DNA of 64,000 nucleotides, taken from contig NC_044279.2 of assembly GCF_004027225.2 (NCBI RefSeq), forward strand, positions 51,980,744-52,044,743. Reading direction: 5' to 3'. Shown here in pieces: positions 25,001-35,702 of this stretch; positions within the stretch are counted from its first letter, which is position 1, and the number at the start of each line of letters is the position of its first letter. The notes under the pieces are model-generated. The model was not told the DNA's origin, ran no database searches, and was given only the letters and a program-made list of their open reading frames with translations. This stretch comes from Strigops habroptila. Taxonomy: Eukaryota > Chordata > Aves > Psittaciformes > Psittacidae. Position numbers and translations under genes: made by a program.

Positions 25001-28000
25001 AGGAGAAATGTCAGCTTTCATGGAGACATTTACAGAGCAAGCTAACTTGTTAATTTCTACTCTTCTCCAGAGTTTTTTTAATATTCCTCTGATAAAGCTA
25101 GTGTAGCAGTATCAAAAGATGTGATTTACTGTATTGGAAGTTGATATGCTCCAGGCTTTATTGGCTTCTACAAGAAAGCCTAAAACCTCCTGCAGATAAG
25201 TATTATCTACGAGTCTAGTGGAAGTGTAGTGACTATTTCTATCAATCACAGTAAATCTCTGCTGTGATACCATTAAATCTGCTTGTGTATCTTAGTTTAT
25301 TCAGAACATTTTTAAAACCCCATACCAATGATTTTTCTACAGATACAACCTACATGCACTTTGGAGGTGAATATTCTCTAATACAGTCTAAACTGTACTA
25401 AAACTTACACTTAACTTCAAGATTTCTTCACTTTCCATGGTGAAACACTGGTGAGCAGTGATGTTGATAAAGCAGTTAAAGCATCTGGACTTTTTCAGAG
25501 TGTCATGGCAGGTAGAATGTAACTGGCTCTTCTGCACCTCACTGGAAGTTATTAGATACATCTCATGGGATTTTTGGGTTGGTTTCAGGGTAGGGGTGGG
25601 GGATTGCCAACTGTCTTGAGACACAAAATCTAACCAGATAAATTTATGGTCACAGAATAATCTTAATTTTAAACAATATCAGAAACGCTGCTGCACAGGA
25701 CAGCATGAGCAGCTTGGGCCACTTGGCTCATGGTCCATAGCTAGGAAGGGTATGTGAGAAATTGACTGACCCCTCATGAGACATTGGATGAGCTAGTGTT
25801 TCCTTATTTTCCAGGATGGTGCCAAGGGAGGGAATAAAGCCCTGGTCTCTGGAGCAGGGAGGCAGACTAAGGACCACTTAGATGCTCAACTGGTTTAAAT
25901 GGAAGTTCCAGGGAAGCCAGTGGCCCCATGAGATTACCAGCATGAAGAAAATGAGCAGGCATCAGCCATGAAATTGTAGTATAAAAGCAGCTTACGGCAG
26001 CAGAGAGCAATTGAGGACATTTGTCTGCGAATACCCATGCATTTCCCAGCTGATCTTTCCAAGTGCCCTAAATTCTTGTTGAGTTCAGCACCTCTTAATA
26101 TGTTACTGAGCAGGAATTATATTAACAATGACGTGGAAAAGCAGTAGACGCTGTTATTTGAATGATGTTCTGCAGTTAGTTCAGATAAAACTTGCATGCT
26201 TGTTACTCACTCAAGACAGGGACTGTTGGTGTTAAGCACCAAGTAAAGTGGAGCCCTGCATCCAAGGGTGTGACTACACTAAAAATAGGAGTTAAAACAA
26301 GGATATTATTTTTTTATATACATAATCTTGGTGATTAGTGTTTAAAATAAAGCCTTCTCTGATCATTTCAACTCAGTAACATCTGGAGTGAGGCAGGTGT
26401 TTTATGGATAAATGGGAGAAAAGCTCTCTGGCTCATTTTGTTTTCAACCTGTGTGAACAGCATCTCTGTGGAAGCTGAGATTGTGACTGACAGGGAAACA
26501 GAGATAAAAAAAGGTCTTGCTATTGTCTCATTTGTTTGAACTTTTCCAGGGTAATGTGTAGAAGACTGGTTTATTCTTTACCATACTCTTTCTTTCAGTG
26601 TTTCCATCGAGTAACGTGAGGTAAAGCTCAATGGAAGCAGTAAGATGTTAGTCCTTTTATGGGTCTGCTAGGAATCAATTTGATAAATGTCTCTCTGCTC
26701 ATAAATATTGTTCAGAGACACTATAATCTATTGATAATGTGACTAACTTACAGCCTACCAAGCAATTGTTTTAGCCTTCCCAGTCTTTAGGATGCATAGC
26801 TACATGCAAAAGCTATGTCTACAAATATGCTGCCCAACACACATGACTGGGGTGACAATTTGCTCTGAGGACACTTGGGTACTAGCAGTTTACTGCCTCT
26901 GTCACTGCCTGACTCTGCAGAGTCCTTGCCCATAGAGATACAGAAAATTCCTGACATGCTGGTTTCTAGGGTACAGGGGAGTTTCTTGTGGTCTTTGTGG
27001 TCTCCTGAACTTCATTCACCCTGCCCTATGCAGCAGAAGGACCATAAGGTGTAAGCGAGAGAAGGCTTCCCTAACTGCTGATGCAAAGCTGTGCAACTAG
27101 TTGACTCTTTAATCACATACAGCAGGAAAAAAGTGTGGGCCTGCTTCTTGTCATGGGACTTCATCACATGGCAGGCAGCAAGGCTGTGTAATCTGTATCT
27201 CTCTCCCATGGCAGAATGAGCAAGCCAGCACAGCTGCCAACAAAATGCCACAGAATGCTGTGCCTATCCTCATTTTGTAGTGGTGAGGAGGTAGAACTGG
27301 AAACGACTCCCAGCACTCCCCTTTTTTGCAGTTCTCCAAGGAACATGGTGTTTGTCTTACAGCTCTTGGCCACATGGACATTTTGGTGTGTGACTCATGG
27401 AGTCAACAGAATTTTGTCCTCTTGCCCTCCTTTCCTCTTGCCTACTCTCTCTGTTCTTCCTCTCACCTCGTCTTGGGTTCCCAGTTTCAAAATTGATGTT
27501 ATCTGCAAATATTTCCATATCCTGTGGCACTTACCCTTTCTCAGAGGGCACAATATGTTTTTGCCAGATGCAAACACAGGATTTTGCTTCATCCTAATCA
27601 CATACTTTCTTTGTGGTTAAATGAGTTACAGCTAGTTTGGATCATGGCAATTTCCAAGCTAATAGGAAGGATCATTGCTCTGGAGTGATGCAGGTCAGTA
27701 GCATGTCAGGAAGCAGGGAAGGAAAGTATAATGTAGGGAAGACAAAGCTGTTATACTTGTTTCTGCTTACTCATATTGACTTTCCAACGACACAGTCATC
27801 TCTTCTTGAAGTTTTACGATAGAGGGGGAATTAATATACTGATTCACAAAGTGCCAGAAAGGGATATTTGCCATTTTCTTTGCACTCTTTAACAACAAGG
27901 AAGTGCATTTTTCAGGAAAACCAGGGATGAGGAATAGTGCTGTTTTCATTTGTGTTGGACTAGATGTTGAAAGTCATTATTTTTTGCTCAGCAGTAGTAC

Positions 28001-28003
28001 AGT
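22040..28003. other. Intergenic DNA, no gene recognised
   Basis: About 6 kb of AT-rich sequence has only short open frames with no similarity I recognise and no CR1 or LTR I can support. Regulatory sequence cannot be excluded. Confidence 0.5.
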
Positions 28004-28436
28004 ATCACAGAAATGCTGAGTTTAGGAGAGATCTCTGTTAATTGATTGTCCAACCCCCATGCTCCAAGCAGGGTCTCCCAGTTGCAAAGAATCACATCCA
28101 GTTGTGTTTTGAATATCTCCAGGGATGGAGACTCCACATTGTCTCTGAGAAATGTGTTCCATTGTTCAATCACCTCCACATTAAAAAGAAAAAGTGGTTT
28201 TCTCATGTTTAGGTAGAATTTTTTGTGGTTCAGTTTGTGCCCATTGCCTTTTGTCCTGTCACTGGGTACCACTGAGAAGAGCCTGGCTCTGTCTTTTTTA
28301 CATCCTATCCATTAGTTATTTATACAGATTGGTAAAGTCCCCCTGAGCCTTTCCTTCTCCAGGCTGAATAGTCCCAGCTCTCTCAGCCTTTCCTGGAGCA
28401 TATGACAGATGATCCAGTCCTTTGATCATCTTTGTG
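28004..28436 (-). mobile_element. CR1 LINE fragment, ORF2 C-terminus and 3' region
   Basis: Read on the minus strand, this is the familiar avian CR1 3' portion. It starts near the end of ORF2, with text resembling 'ctgggactattcagcctgg' and 'gacaggacaaaaggcaatgg', and ends with the CR1 tail, whose octamer repeats have decayed. A minus-strand frame (28272 down to 27988) keeps recognisable ORF2 C-terminal residues such as [10 protein letters not shown] and ESPSLEIFK. It is 5'-truncated, as most CR1 copies are, and carries substitutions and probably small indels, so it cannot move by itself. Confidence 0.85.
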
Positions 28437-31400
28437 GGATGTGTGATCACAAGTGGGGCAGTGTGATCACAAGTAACTGCGAATTCAGACAGAGGCATTT
28501 GAAGACCTGTCTCTGCACATACATGACAGATCAGTAGCTTGGAGTCTGTCTTTGGTGTGACTGGTAGTCCAGCTGTCTGTCCTCTGCAGAACCCAGTGCT
28601 ACAGGAATGCATAGGAACTGCAGGGAATATACATGTAAGACTCTTTATACATATTCTTATATGCAGTTTCATCCTAATTTCTGGTACATAGAGATTGCTT
28701 TAAAATCTAAAAGGTGAGATTCAGTGTCTTTTTCAAAAGTTAAACTGGTAGTTATATTTAAGAGAAATACTCTTGATATATATATACATATATATGTATA
28801 TATGCACACATTCTTTTGGATATATTTGTTTCTCTGAAGGTCAAGGAAAGAACCAATATGCAAAATCTGGAGGCAAAATCTGTCATGTTTCTTATCAACA
28901 TAGGGGAGATGCGTTTGATCTGATACTAATTCAATTCACAGGAATAGTTTATTCTGTGCAGATTTACATACATAAAAATTAAAGCAGAGATGTTAAGATT
29001 AAGAGCAAAAAGGCTAATTCTGGGAGTAGAGGTTTCTCAGGACTGGATTTTCAGTAGACCAGAGGTCTAATCATACCTTCTAGATTTATAAGTACCTTGT
29101 GTGCATAAAAGCTTTCAGGTAATGGGAACTGTTGTAGGTCCATTGATTTCCACTATGTTGTGATTGTTTATGGCAGATGCAAATTGGTCTTGGTGATTTC
29201 AGCAGCAAAAATATGCTGGGGGGAGGAGAGGCGAAATGGGTGGGTAAGTTATTCAGCCAGCATTCCCACTCCTTCAGTGTGCACACACACATACACTAAT
29301 TATTTATTAGAATTTAAGTCTGAGATAAGTAGATAAGTACACTTGAATATGTAAGCATCCTTATTTAGTATCCTAACTGTACGCCTGTCCAACAATTTCA
29401 TTTGAAAAAGAAGATGCATTTCATTAGAAAAAGTATGTAAAAAGCCTACTTTTTTTTTTTTTGTGCTATTATTAGTGGTAGGAAATATTACACATTAGCA
29501 AAAATATATCCTCTATGTCAAAGTTTTAGAGGAACTCAAACTAGGGAGGACAACAGGAACATGTGACTGATAAACAACACATCAAGACTTGTCAGTGCAG
29601 CGAAGATTGAAATCTCTTGGCATTGGACTGTGTTTGGGAGAAATTGGTAGTGAGGGTGTGAAGGACACTAGTTGATCTGCCGTAGCACATGTAATGGTGT
29701 CAGATACTAAAGTGAATGGAATGACATCACACACTAAAGATAACAATGCTGCTGTGCAGCCAAATTTAACCCACCGTTTGTGCTTCCCCATGACTATGAG
29801 GCTGGTTATGGAACCTGAACAGAGGGTGTCACTTTTAAGCCCCTTGTTTCCCTTGAAAACATGAAGTCACTCAGATGCCATCATCCACAGTTTTGTCTAA
29901 CTTGCTTGGGTTGGGCTCAAGACATGGAGGTAAAGTTGCTCTTTCCCTCATATCACATAGGTTGTGCAGACAACTTTTCTACCCGTAGCTGTGTGAGGCA
30001 AGCATCCCAGGGAAGACTGTATTTGAATGTCCTGGAAATGTCTTAATTATTTTTGTTTGCTGTTTCTGATAATTGCTGATTACTGCTGTGTGGGATTCAT
30101 GCAAACACTGAAAAATTACATTCATCATAGCCTGAGGAGATAGTGGAAACATTGCTGTGAGGTGATGGCACTGTGAAGCAGATGCTGCCACTGTAGAAAT
30201 CCAGGCACAGAAAAAGGACAAAATCTGCACTGGAGTACACTGTTTTAAATCAGTCTTGTCTTCCTTTTATTCAATAAATGTCTGTGAAGGAGAACATGGA
30301 CAGACTTATAGGCTGGGTGTTTTGAACTCAACTGGGAGTAGCAGTCTGCAGAATCGGAAAGAAAAAAAGAAGAATGCTTAGATTTTTCTGATTTAGGGGA
30401 TGTTTCCACCTGAAATCTAATTTCCAGAGGAGTGGAAGGAGGAGTGTTGGGTTTTTTTCCAGTTGCAGAAGTTCTGGTGTGAGTGTAAGAGTCAGAGAAA
30501 ATAAAGAAGGGGTCTGGACTCACACAAAGCAGGAGTATGTCACTGGACAGAGCCCACTTCCCAGCTTGCCAGGCCAAAGGAAGGAAGAGACATGAATCTT
30601 TGGCCTAAAGGAAGAGATTAAAAGCTTCCCTTCCTGAAATATTGACGGTTTCATAAACCAGCAGCTGAAAAGAGAGGAGCTTTCACTTTCCTCAGTTTAC
30701 TGACTTTCAACAACAATCTCAGCTACAGTAAACTAACTGTGAAACTTTTCGAAACATGAAAAGCCATGATTTGAAGTAGAAGCTTTTTCTTTTCTCCAGA
30801 AATTTCCATCAGAATACCCAAGAGTTCTTTTGCTGCCAGAAGAAAACATTTGGCTGTCGAAAAAAGAAAAATCCCAAACCCCAGAATAATTTTGATTCTA
30901 GCCTTATTAACAATTACCTTTTTTTGAGGGTGAGAGGGAGCGGAAAACTGAAAAAAACCCCAACCTTCACACGTTTTGCAGACTTCGTTGTAGTGAGCCC
31001 CCTAGGTCACCTGTGAAACCGATTCTTAACATACTTCCTGCTCCCTGTTCCCATCCCAGAGAAAGGGATTGTGGACACCTGCTATGGCACATGCAGAGCT
31101 TCTCCAGGGGGCACCAACTCTCACAGCTCCAGAACAGCTACATCTTTCTCTGCTTGCTGTGGAGGAGAGGGCAGAGCTTGTCATGTAGAGAGAATAGAAC
31201 TTACTGGAAGGTCAACAGGGGAGTCTTGAGTCTATAGGTGTTATCAAAATGGTTCAGGAAGCCTCTCCACAGTAAAACTGGAGGCAGCAGAAGGAAGCCT
31301 TGTGTTTGTGTTATATGATGCAGTAAGAAGCAGTACTTATTCCTATTGAAACTTGGAACTGCCAAAGACTTTAGAAACTCTTATGAGCCTGTAAACCTCA

Positions 31401-31867
31401 GCATTTTATAGACAAGCTAACTTATCTTTAGCCCATCTTTCCACTGAAAAAGGCTTTGATGGATAATTTTCAGTCAGACTAAATGATTATTATTTTGATC
31501 TATTTTAGGGTTTACATGGCTTGAAGCCATATATTTCTAGTAATGGGAATACCATCAGCATAGTGATTAGGCATAAAGAAATTCACTGCTCCATGAATTG
31601 CTGCTTGCCCATTCTAGACAGTATTTTCATCTCATCTAAGAGTAACTCCTGACTCATATATCTAAAAGATCCAAATCCAGTCCTTTGAGCATGGGACATT
31701 TGAGTCCCTAGTTGTGCTTGTTTTACATGAGACACAAATAAACTCAGGACTTCACACATCTTCAGCAATTGTTTAATCATTGGAAAGTTTGAGATCCTAA
31801 ATTTTGGTTTACCCAGTATCTTTTTACTGTGACTTTTACCTGTACTGTGTGACAGTTATTTCCCCAC
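28437..31867. other. Intergenic DNA, no gene recognised
   Basis: Just beyond the CR1 there is a 14-bp word repeated at 28441-28454 and 28461-28474 (period 20). A (TA)n-rich tract lies at 28775-28806 and a poly-T run at 29450-29462. Other open frames are short and unrelated to known proteins. Confidence 0.5.
28775..28806. repeat. (TA)n microsatellite
   Basis: Alternating TA units with ACA and GTA interruptions span about 32 bp. It is a simple repeat that can fold on itself. Confidence 0.85.
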
Positions 31868-32442
31868 TGTCCTGGGTTCAGCTGGGCTAGAGTTAGCTTT
31901 CTTTTTAGCAGCTGGTGCAGTGCTGTGTTTCTGCTTTAGTCTGAGAACAACGCTGGTAACACACTGATGTTTCAGTTGTTGATAGGTAGCATTTTACTCT
32001 AATCAAGGACTTTTCAGTCTCTCATGCTCTGCCAGTGAGGAGGGGCACGGGAAGCCATGAGGAAGCAGAGACAGGGCACTTGACCCAAACTAGCCAAAGG
32101 GGTATTCCATACCACAGCACATCATGCCCAGTATATAAACTGGGGCGAGTTGGCTGTGAGGGACTGATCACTGCTCAGGTCAGGTTGTGTATCGACCAGA
32201 GAGTGGTGAGCAGTTATATTTTGCATCACTTGTGTTTATTGGGTTTTATTTATCTCTCTTTTGCATTATAATAATAATAATTATTTTTATTATTTTTTAC
32301 TTTATTTCAATTATTAAACTGTTGTTATCTCAACCCATATGCTTTACCTTTTGCCAGTTCTTCTCCCCGTCCCACATGGAGTCCGGGGAGTGAGTGAGCA
32401 GCTGCAAGGTACTTAGTTGCCGGCTGGAGTTAAACCACAACA
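31868..32442 (+). mobile_element. Solo LTR, avian ERVL-like family (copy B)
   Basis: This 575-bp element starts TGTCCTGGGTTCAGCTGGG and ends ACCACAACA, in + orientation. It is the same family as the minus-strand LTR at 3425-3990: both contain the block coding for the incidental peptide TQTSQRGIPYHSTSCPVYK and the same promoter segment. The TATA box TATATAAA is at 32132-32139. Flanks are CCCAC (31863-31867) and TCCAC (32443-32447), a 5-bp duplication with one mismatch. An (ATA)n/(ATT)n stretch lies at about 32269-32310 in its 3' part. There is no internal retroviral sequence on either side, so it is a solo LTR. It has fewer CpGs than copy A, which fits an older insertion. Confidence 0.85.
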
Positions 32443-34589
32443 TCCACACTGCTCTTTAGTTCTTTCAAGTGCATGGCAAATGTCTGTCACTTCCCTTGGC
32501 TTTTTTACCTGGACTTTATGTAACTTTCCACATGAGAGAGACTGGGTAGATCTCTGGAAGCAAAAGGGTGAATAAAATTAGGGCAAACTGATAGGGAGAA
32601 ATAACTTGTTCATAAATAGAGCCCTTGAATTCTTTTTGTCACACTTGAATGGAATTGTTCCAGGTTGCTGCTATGCTTTTAATAGAGATGATCCCAGAAA
32701 TCAATACAGTAATTTGAGGTACAGTCTCTGTATATCTGTGCAGGAGGTCTGCACAGTGCCAGCTGCAGAATCCATACCATGTTGCTATTTACAGCACTGT
32801 GTAGACATGGACCTTATGTCTGCAGAGAAGCTGTGTCATAAATTAGTTCATCGACCTCTGGCCACTTTATTTCTGACATGGCTGTAAACTGTTTCTGGAA
32901 CTCCCTGGTCAAGTGGTTATCTTTTCCCACTTGTGCATGTGGATGAACCATGCAAAGGATACTGGCAGCTTGGCCATATTGGCCAAGTTTATGCACAGAG
33001 TGTGAGAATATTGATAATCCCAGATCTCTTGACACTTCCTTCTAATGGTTCTACCCTTCTCCCGTTGAAACTATTAGCCTCTGTTTACAATTCCTCCGTA
33101 TTTTGCATTGTTATTTGATATCCCCTCCATGATGGGTTTCCCATGGCTGTGCTGCTGTGCTGGAGGGGTACTATTTTTGCTCTCGGTCTGATTGAGTGTG
33201 CTGTTTGGCCACAGCAGTACAAGGCAGTAGAGGACTGTTTTGCTCCTGACTGCTGTGGAAACAGCATCAACCTGCCATTCTGATGATCCTCCCCTCATTA
33301 CCCTGACTGATTTTCATCACCTTATTATGCCAAATTATCCTGAAAACCATGGGTCTCCTTTAGTATTGATGTACTGATCAGTGAAGAATCAGGTTTCGTG
33401 GGCTTTCCAAGCTGGATTTCATAGCTGCTGTGTACCGTTGTGATTCCTCTTGCTGTCCAGCTGCAGCTGCTTCCCTCCTTTGAAATCCAGGTATTTACAC
33501 TGAGGTAATAAAGAAGCTCTTATCACCTCCAGTGTGTTGTTACTGCTCTCTGATATAGTGCAGCCCATTGCTACTGTTCATTTATGCAATTATACTTGGT
33601 TTTCAATCAATTTATTATGTCAAAGTTATATTTCAAGCATATTTTTTGAGATGCTGTTAAGTGCTTTGCTGAGAATCGCCTACACTGCATCGCCTGCCTC
33701 CTTATGCCCATTCATTTTGTTCTTCTGTCAGAATATAAAATCAAGTCCTTCTAACATGGATTTTGAGGTTTGGAGTGTTTTTTCCACAAAAGTAAAACTA
33801 TGCTGTAAGCACCCCTGCATCGTCTCAGAGGTATATTCTTCTGGGGGTACACAATTAGAGGTCCTGCTGGCTTCAAGGGGAGCTGCATGGTGTGACCAAG
33901 GGCAGTTGTATCCTCACAGTTTTCAGGTTTCCTTTGATTATTGTTTCCACTAAGAATGTAGAGGCAGGACTTGCCCAGCTTGCTTCTTTCACATTTAGAA
34001 GGGCTGGGATTGCTTTATGCTCCTGGTACTCAGATCTCTCGACCTTTCGCATGGTCTCTCTGTGATGCTTTTAAAATAATACTCTAGGTTTTGAAAGGTT
34101 TCTGACTGTCTCTGTGGGCATTCTGTGATGCAGGCTCATCTGAAATAAAATCACAAATTTGAGTTGGTGTGAGACGGCCAAATGGTCCTTGGTAACTTTT
34201 GGGACCCTAGAAACAGTGGGAAACAGTTGTCCCCTGGGAAAAACACCTTTGGAAACATCCTGTTCTTCAGTGCTTTACTGAAAATTATGTGCTTGAATGC
34301 TATTTCTTGAAATCACATGACTGCACAGTCACAAATCCGTGAAATTCCCATCCCTGAAACTGTCCTTCTGGTAATGCTAAACTTGGAATCAAATTAGGTC
34401 ATATTTAACAGGAGCTTTACAGCTGTATGTCCTATATAAACCTTTGAAAAGGAAAGGGCAAGGTGGCGTATGTTAGTGTGGGAGTTTGCTGGGTAAGGAT
34501 GGAAGCTATCTGAAAGAGGAATGATACCGAGATGCAGAAAAATTCCTTGTTGAGGTCTCCAGTGAAATTATTGAGGTGCTGATTGGGCA
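32443..34589. other. Intergenic DNA between LTR copy B and a CR1
   Basis: No gene is recognised. A perfect 8-bp inverted repeat, CTTGGCCA and TGGCCAAG, lies at 32969-32987 around a 3-base loop. Open frames are short or lack any known domain, including one of 139 codons at 33534-33953. Confidence 0.5.
32969..32987. repeat. Short perfect inverted repeat
   Basis: CTTGGCCA at 32969-32976 and TGGCCAAG at 32980-32987 surround TAT. It contains two TTGGC half-sites for nuclear factor I, but the half-site spacing is 7 rather than the usual 5, so a canonical NFI site is not supported. Confidence 0.6.
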
Positions 34590-34767
34590 TTAGAAAAAAA
34601 AAACAAAGTTCCCAGGTGGTATTTTAGCAATGGAATGTGCTACCTGGAGAGAAGTTGGAAACTCTAACCTTTGAAATTTCCAAGATTTGGCTAGATAAGC
34701 TGCAGCTGACCTGATCTACATTGATAATAATCTTGCTCCAAGCCAGAGTTTGGTCTAGATGACCTCT
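34590..34767 (+). mobile_element. CR1 LINE 3' end, left part of an interrupted copy
   Basis: The stretch reads as a degraded CR1 3' region on the + strand, with blocks such as GCAATGGAATGTGCTACC and GGTCTAGATGACCTCT. It stops at 34767, exactly where the solo LTR copy C begins. The sequence resumes at 35334 with CCTCTAGAGGTCACTTCC, the continuation typical of CR1. The left edge is approximate. Confidence 0.75.
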
Positions 34768-35333
34768 TGTCATGGTTTAGCCTAGCACAGCTGCTTGCTC
34801 ACTCTCCCCTCCAGTGGGATAAGGGAGAGAATCAGAAGGTGAGAAAACTCGTGGGTTGAGGCAAAGACAGTTTAACAGGTAAAGCAAAAGCTGTGCACAC
34901 AAGCGAAGCAAACCAAGGAATTCATTCACCACTTCCCATCACAGGCAGGTGTTCAGCCACTCCCAGGACAGCAGGGCTCCATCACACATAATGGTTACCT
35001 GGGAAGACAAAACACTGTAACACCAAATGTTCCCTCCCCCTTCCGTCTTCTTCCATGGCTTTTATGGCTGAGGAAGATGTGATATGTTATGAAACATCCC
35101 TTTGGTCTGTTGGGGTCAGCTGTCCTGGCTGTGTTCCCTCCCAGCTTCTTGTGCACCCCCAGCCACTCACTGGTGAGATGGGGTGAGAAGCAGAAAAGGC
35201 CTTGGCTCTGTGCAAGCACTGCTCAGCAATGATTAAAAGATCCCCGTGTTATCAACACCAGCACAAATCAAAACACAGCCCATACAGGCTACTATGAAGA
35301 AAATTAACTCTATCCCAGCCAAAACCCACCACA
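34768..35333 (-). mobile_element. Solo LTR, avian ERVL-like family (copy C), nested in CR1
   Basis: This 566-bp LTR reads on the minus strand from TGTGGTGGGTTTTGGCTGGG (complement of 35314-35333) to the complement of TGTCATGG at 34768-34775. It has TG...CA ends and a perfect 5-bp duplication, CCTCT at 34763-34767 and 35334-35338. It resembles copies A and B at its 5' end and in the block meaning 'ctgaccc(a/c)aac(t/a)' before the promoter, but it differs enough to be another subfamily. The promoter TATA is weaker here (ATAAAAGCC on the minus strand near 35057-35065). No retroviral coding sequence is adjacent, so it is a solo LTR. It sits inside a CR1 copy and must be younger than that CR1. Confidence 0.87.
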
Positions 35334-35374
35334 CCTCTAGAGGTCACTTCCAGCTAACACTTCTGTGTTGAGAA
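35334..35374 (+). mobile_element. CR1 LINE 3' end, right part of the interrupted copy
   Basis: CCTCTAGAGGTCACTTCCAG continues the CR1 reading from before the LTR once one copy of the 5-bp duplication is counted. The terminal octamer repeats are not clear, so the right edge is approximate. Confidence 0.65.
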
Positions 35375-35596
35375 TAGACACTACATGAGTAAAGAGATAG
35401 GAGAGAGCAAGACAAGAGAGATTCTTCTGAGACTAGCAGAGCTGCACCTTGTAGCCAGTAAAGAAGTGCTCTCTACAGATGATTTGCAGGAGAAAGATTA
35501 CACTGTGGGAAGCCCTAGGGTTGAAGAGACAGGTGAGTGCTGAGGACTTAAGTGCTGTGCATCATCCAGTCTCTTCTGGTGCAGAGAGGCTGTGAC

Positions 35597-35702
35597 TTAC
35601 TTTGTGCAAACTACTCCTGCCCAGGGTCTGTAATAGCACTGAAGGGCTCTGATTTAGTTTGTTCAAACAACTCCAGTCCAGGGTCTGTAATAGCACTGAA
35701 GG
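35597..35702. repeat. 57-bp direct repeat, two imperfect copies
   Basis: The word CCAGGGTCTGTAATAGCACT followed by GAAGG occurs at 35621 and again at 35678, a period of 57 bases. The sequence before it (TTTGTGCAAACTACTCC versus TTTGTTCAAACAACTCC) is also similar. A triplicated 9-10 bp unit (GCAGTTTGT-like) lies nearby at about 35799-35827. Together these keep a 196-codon minus-strand frame open, which I do not regard as a gene. Confidence 0.8.

Noticed and set aside
32969-32987. Nuclear factor I palindrome
   Set aside because: The two half-sites are separated by 7 bases instead of 5, so the canonical dimer site is not met.
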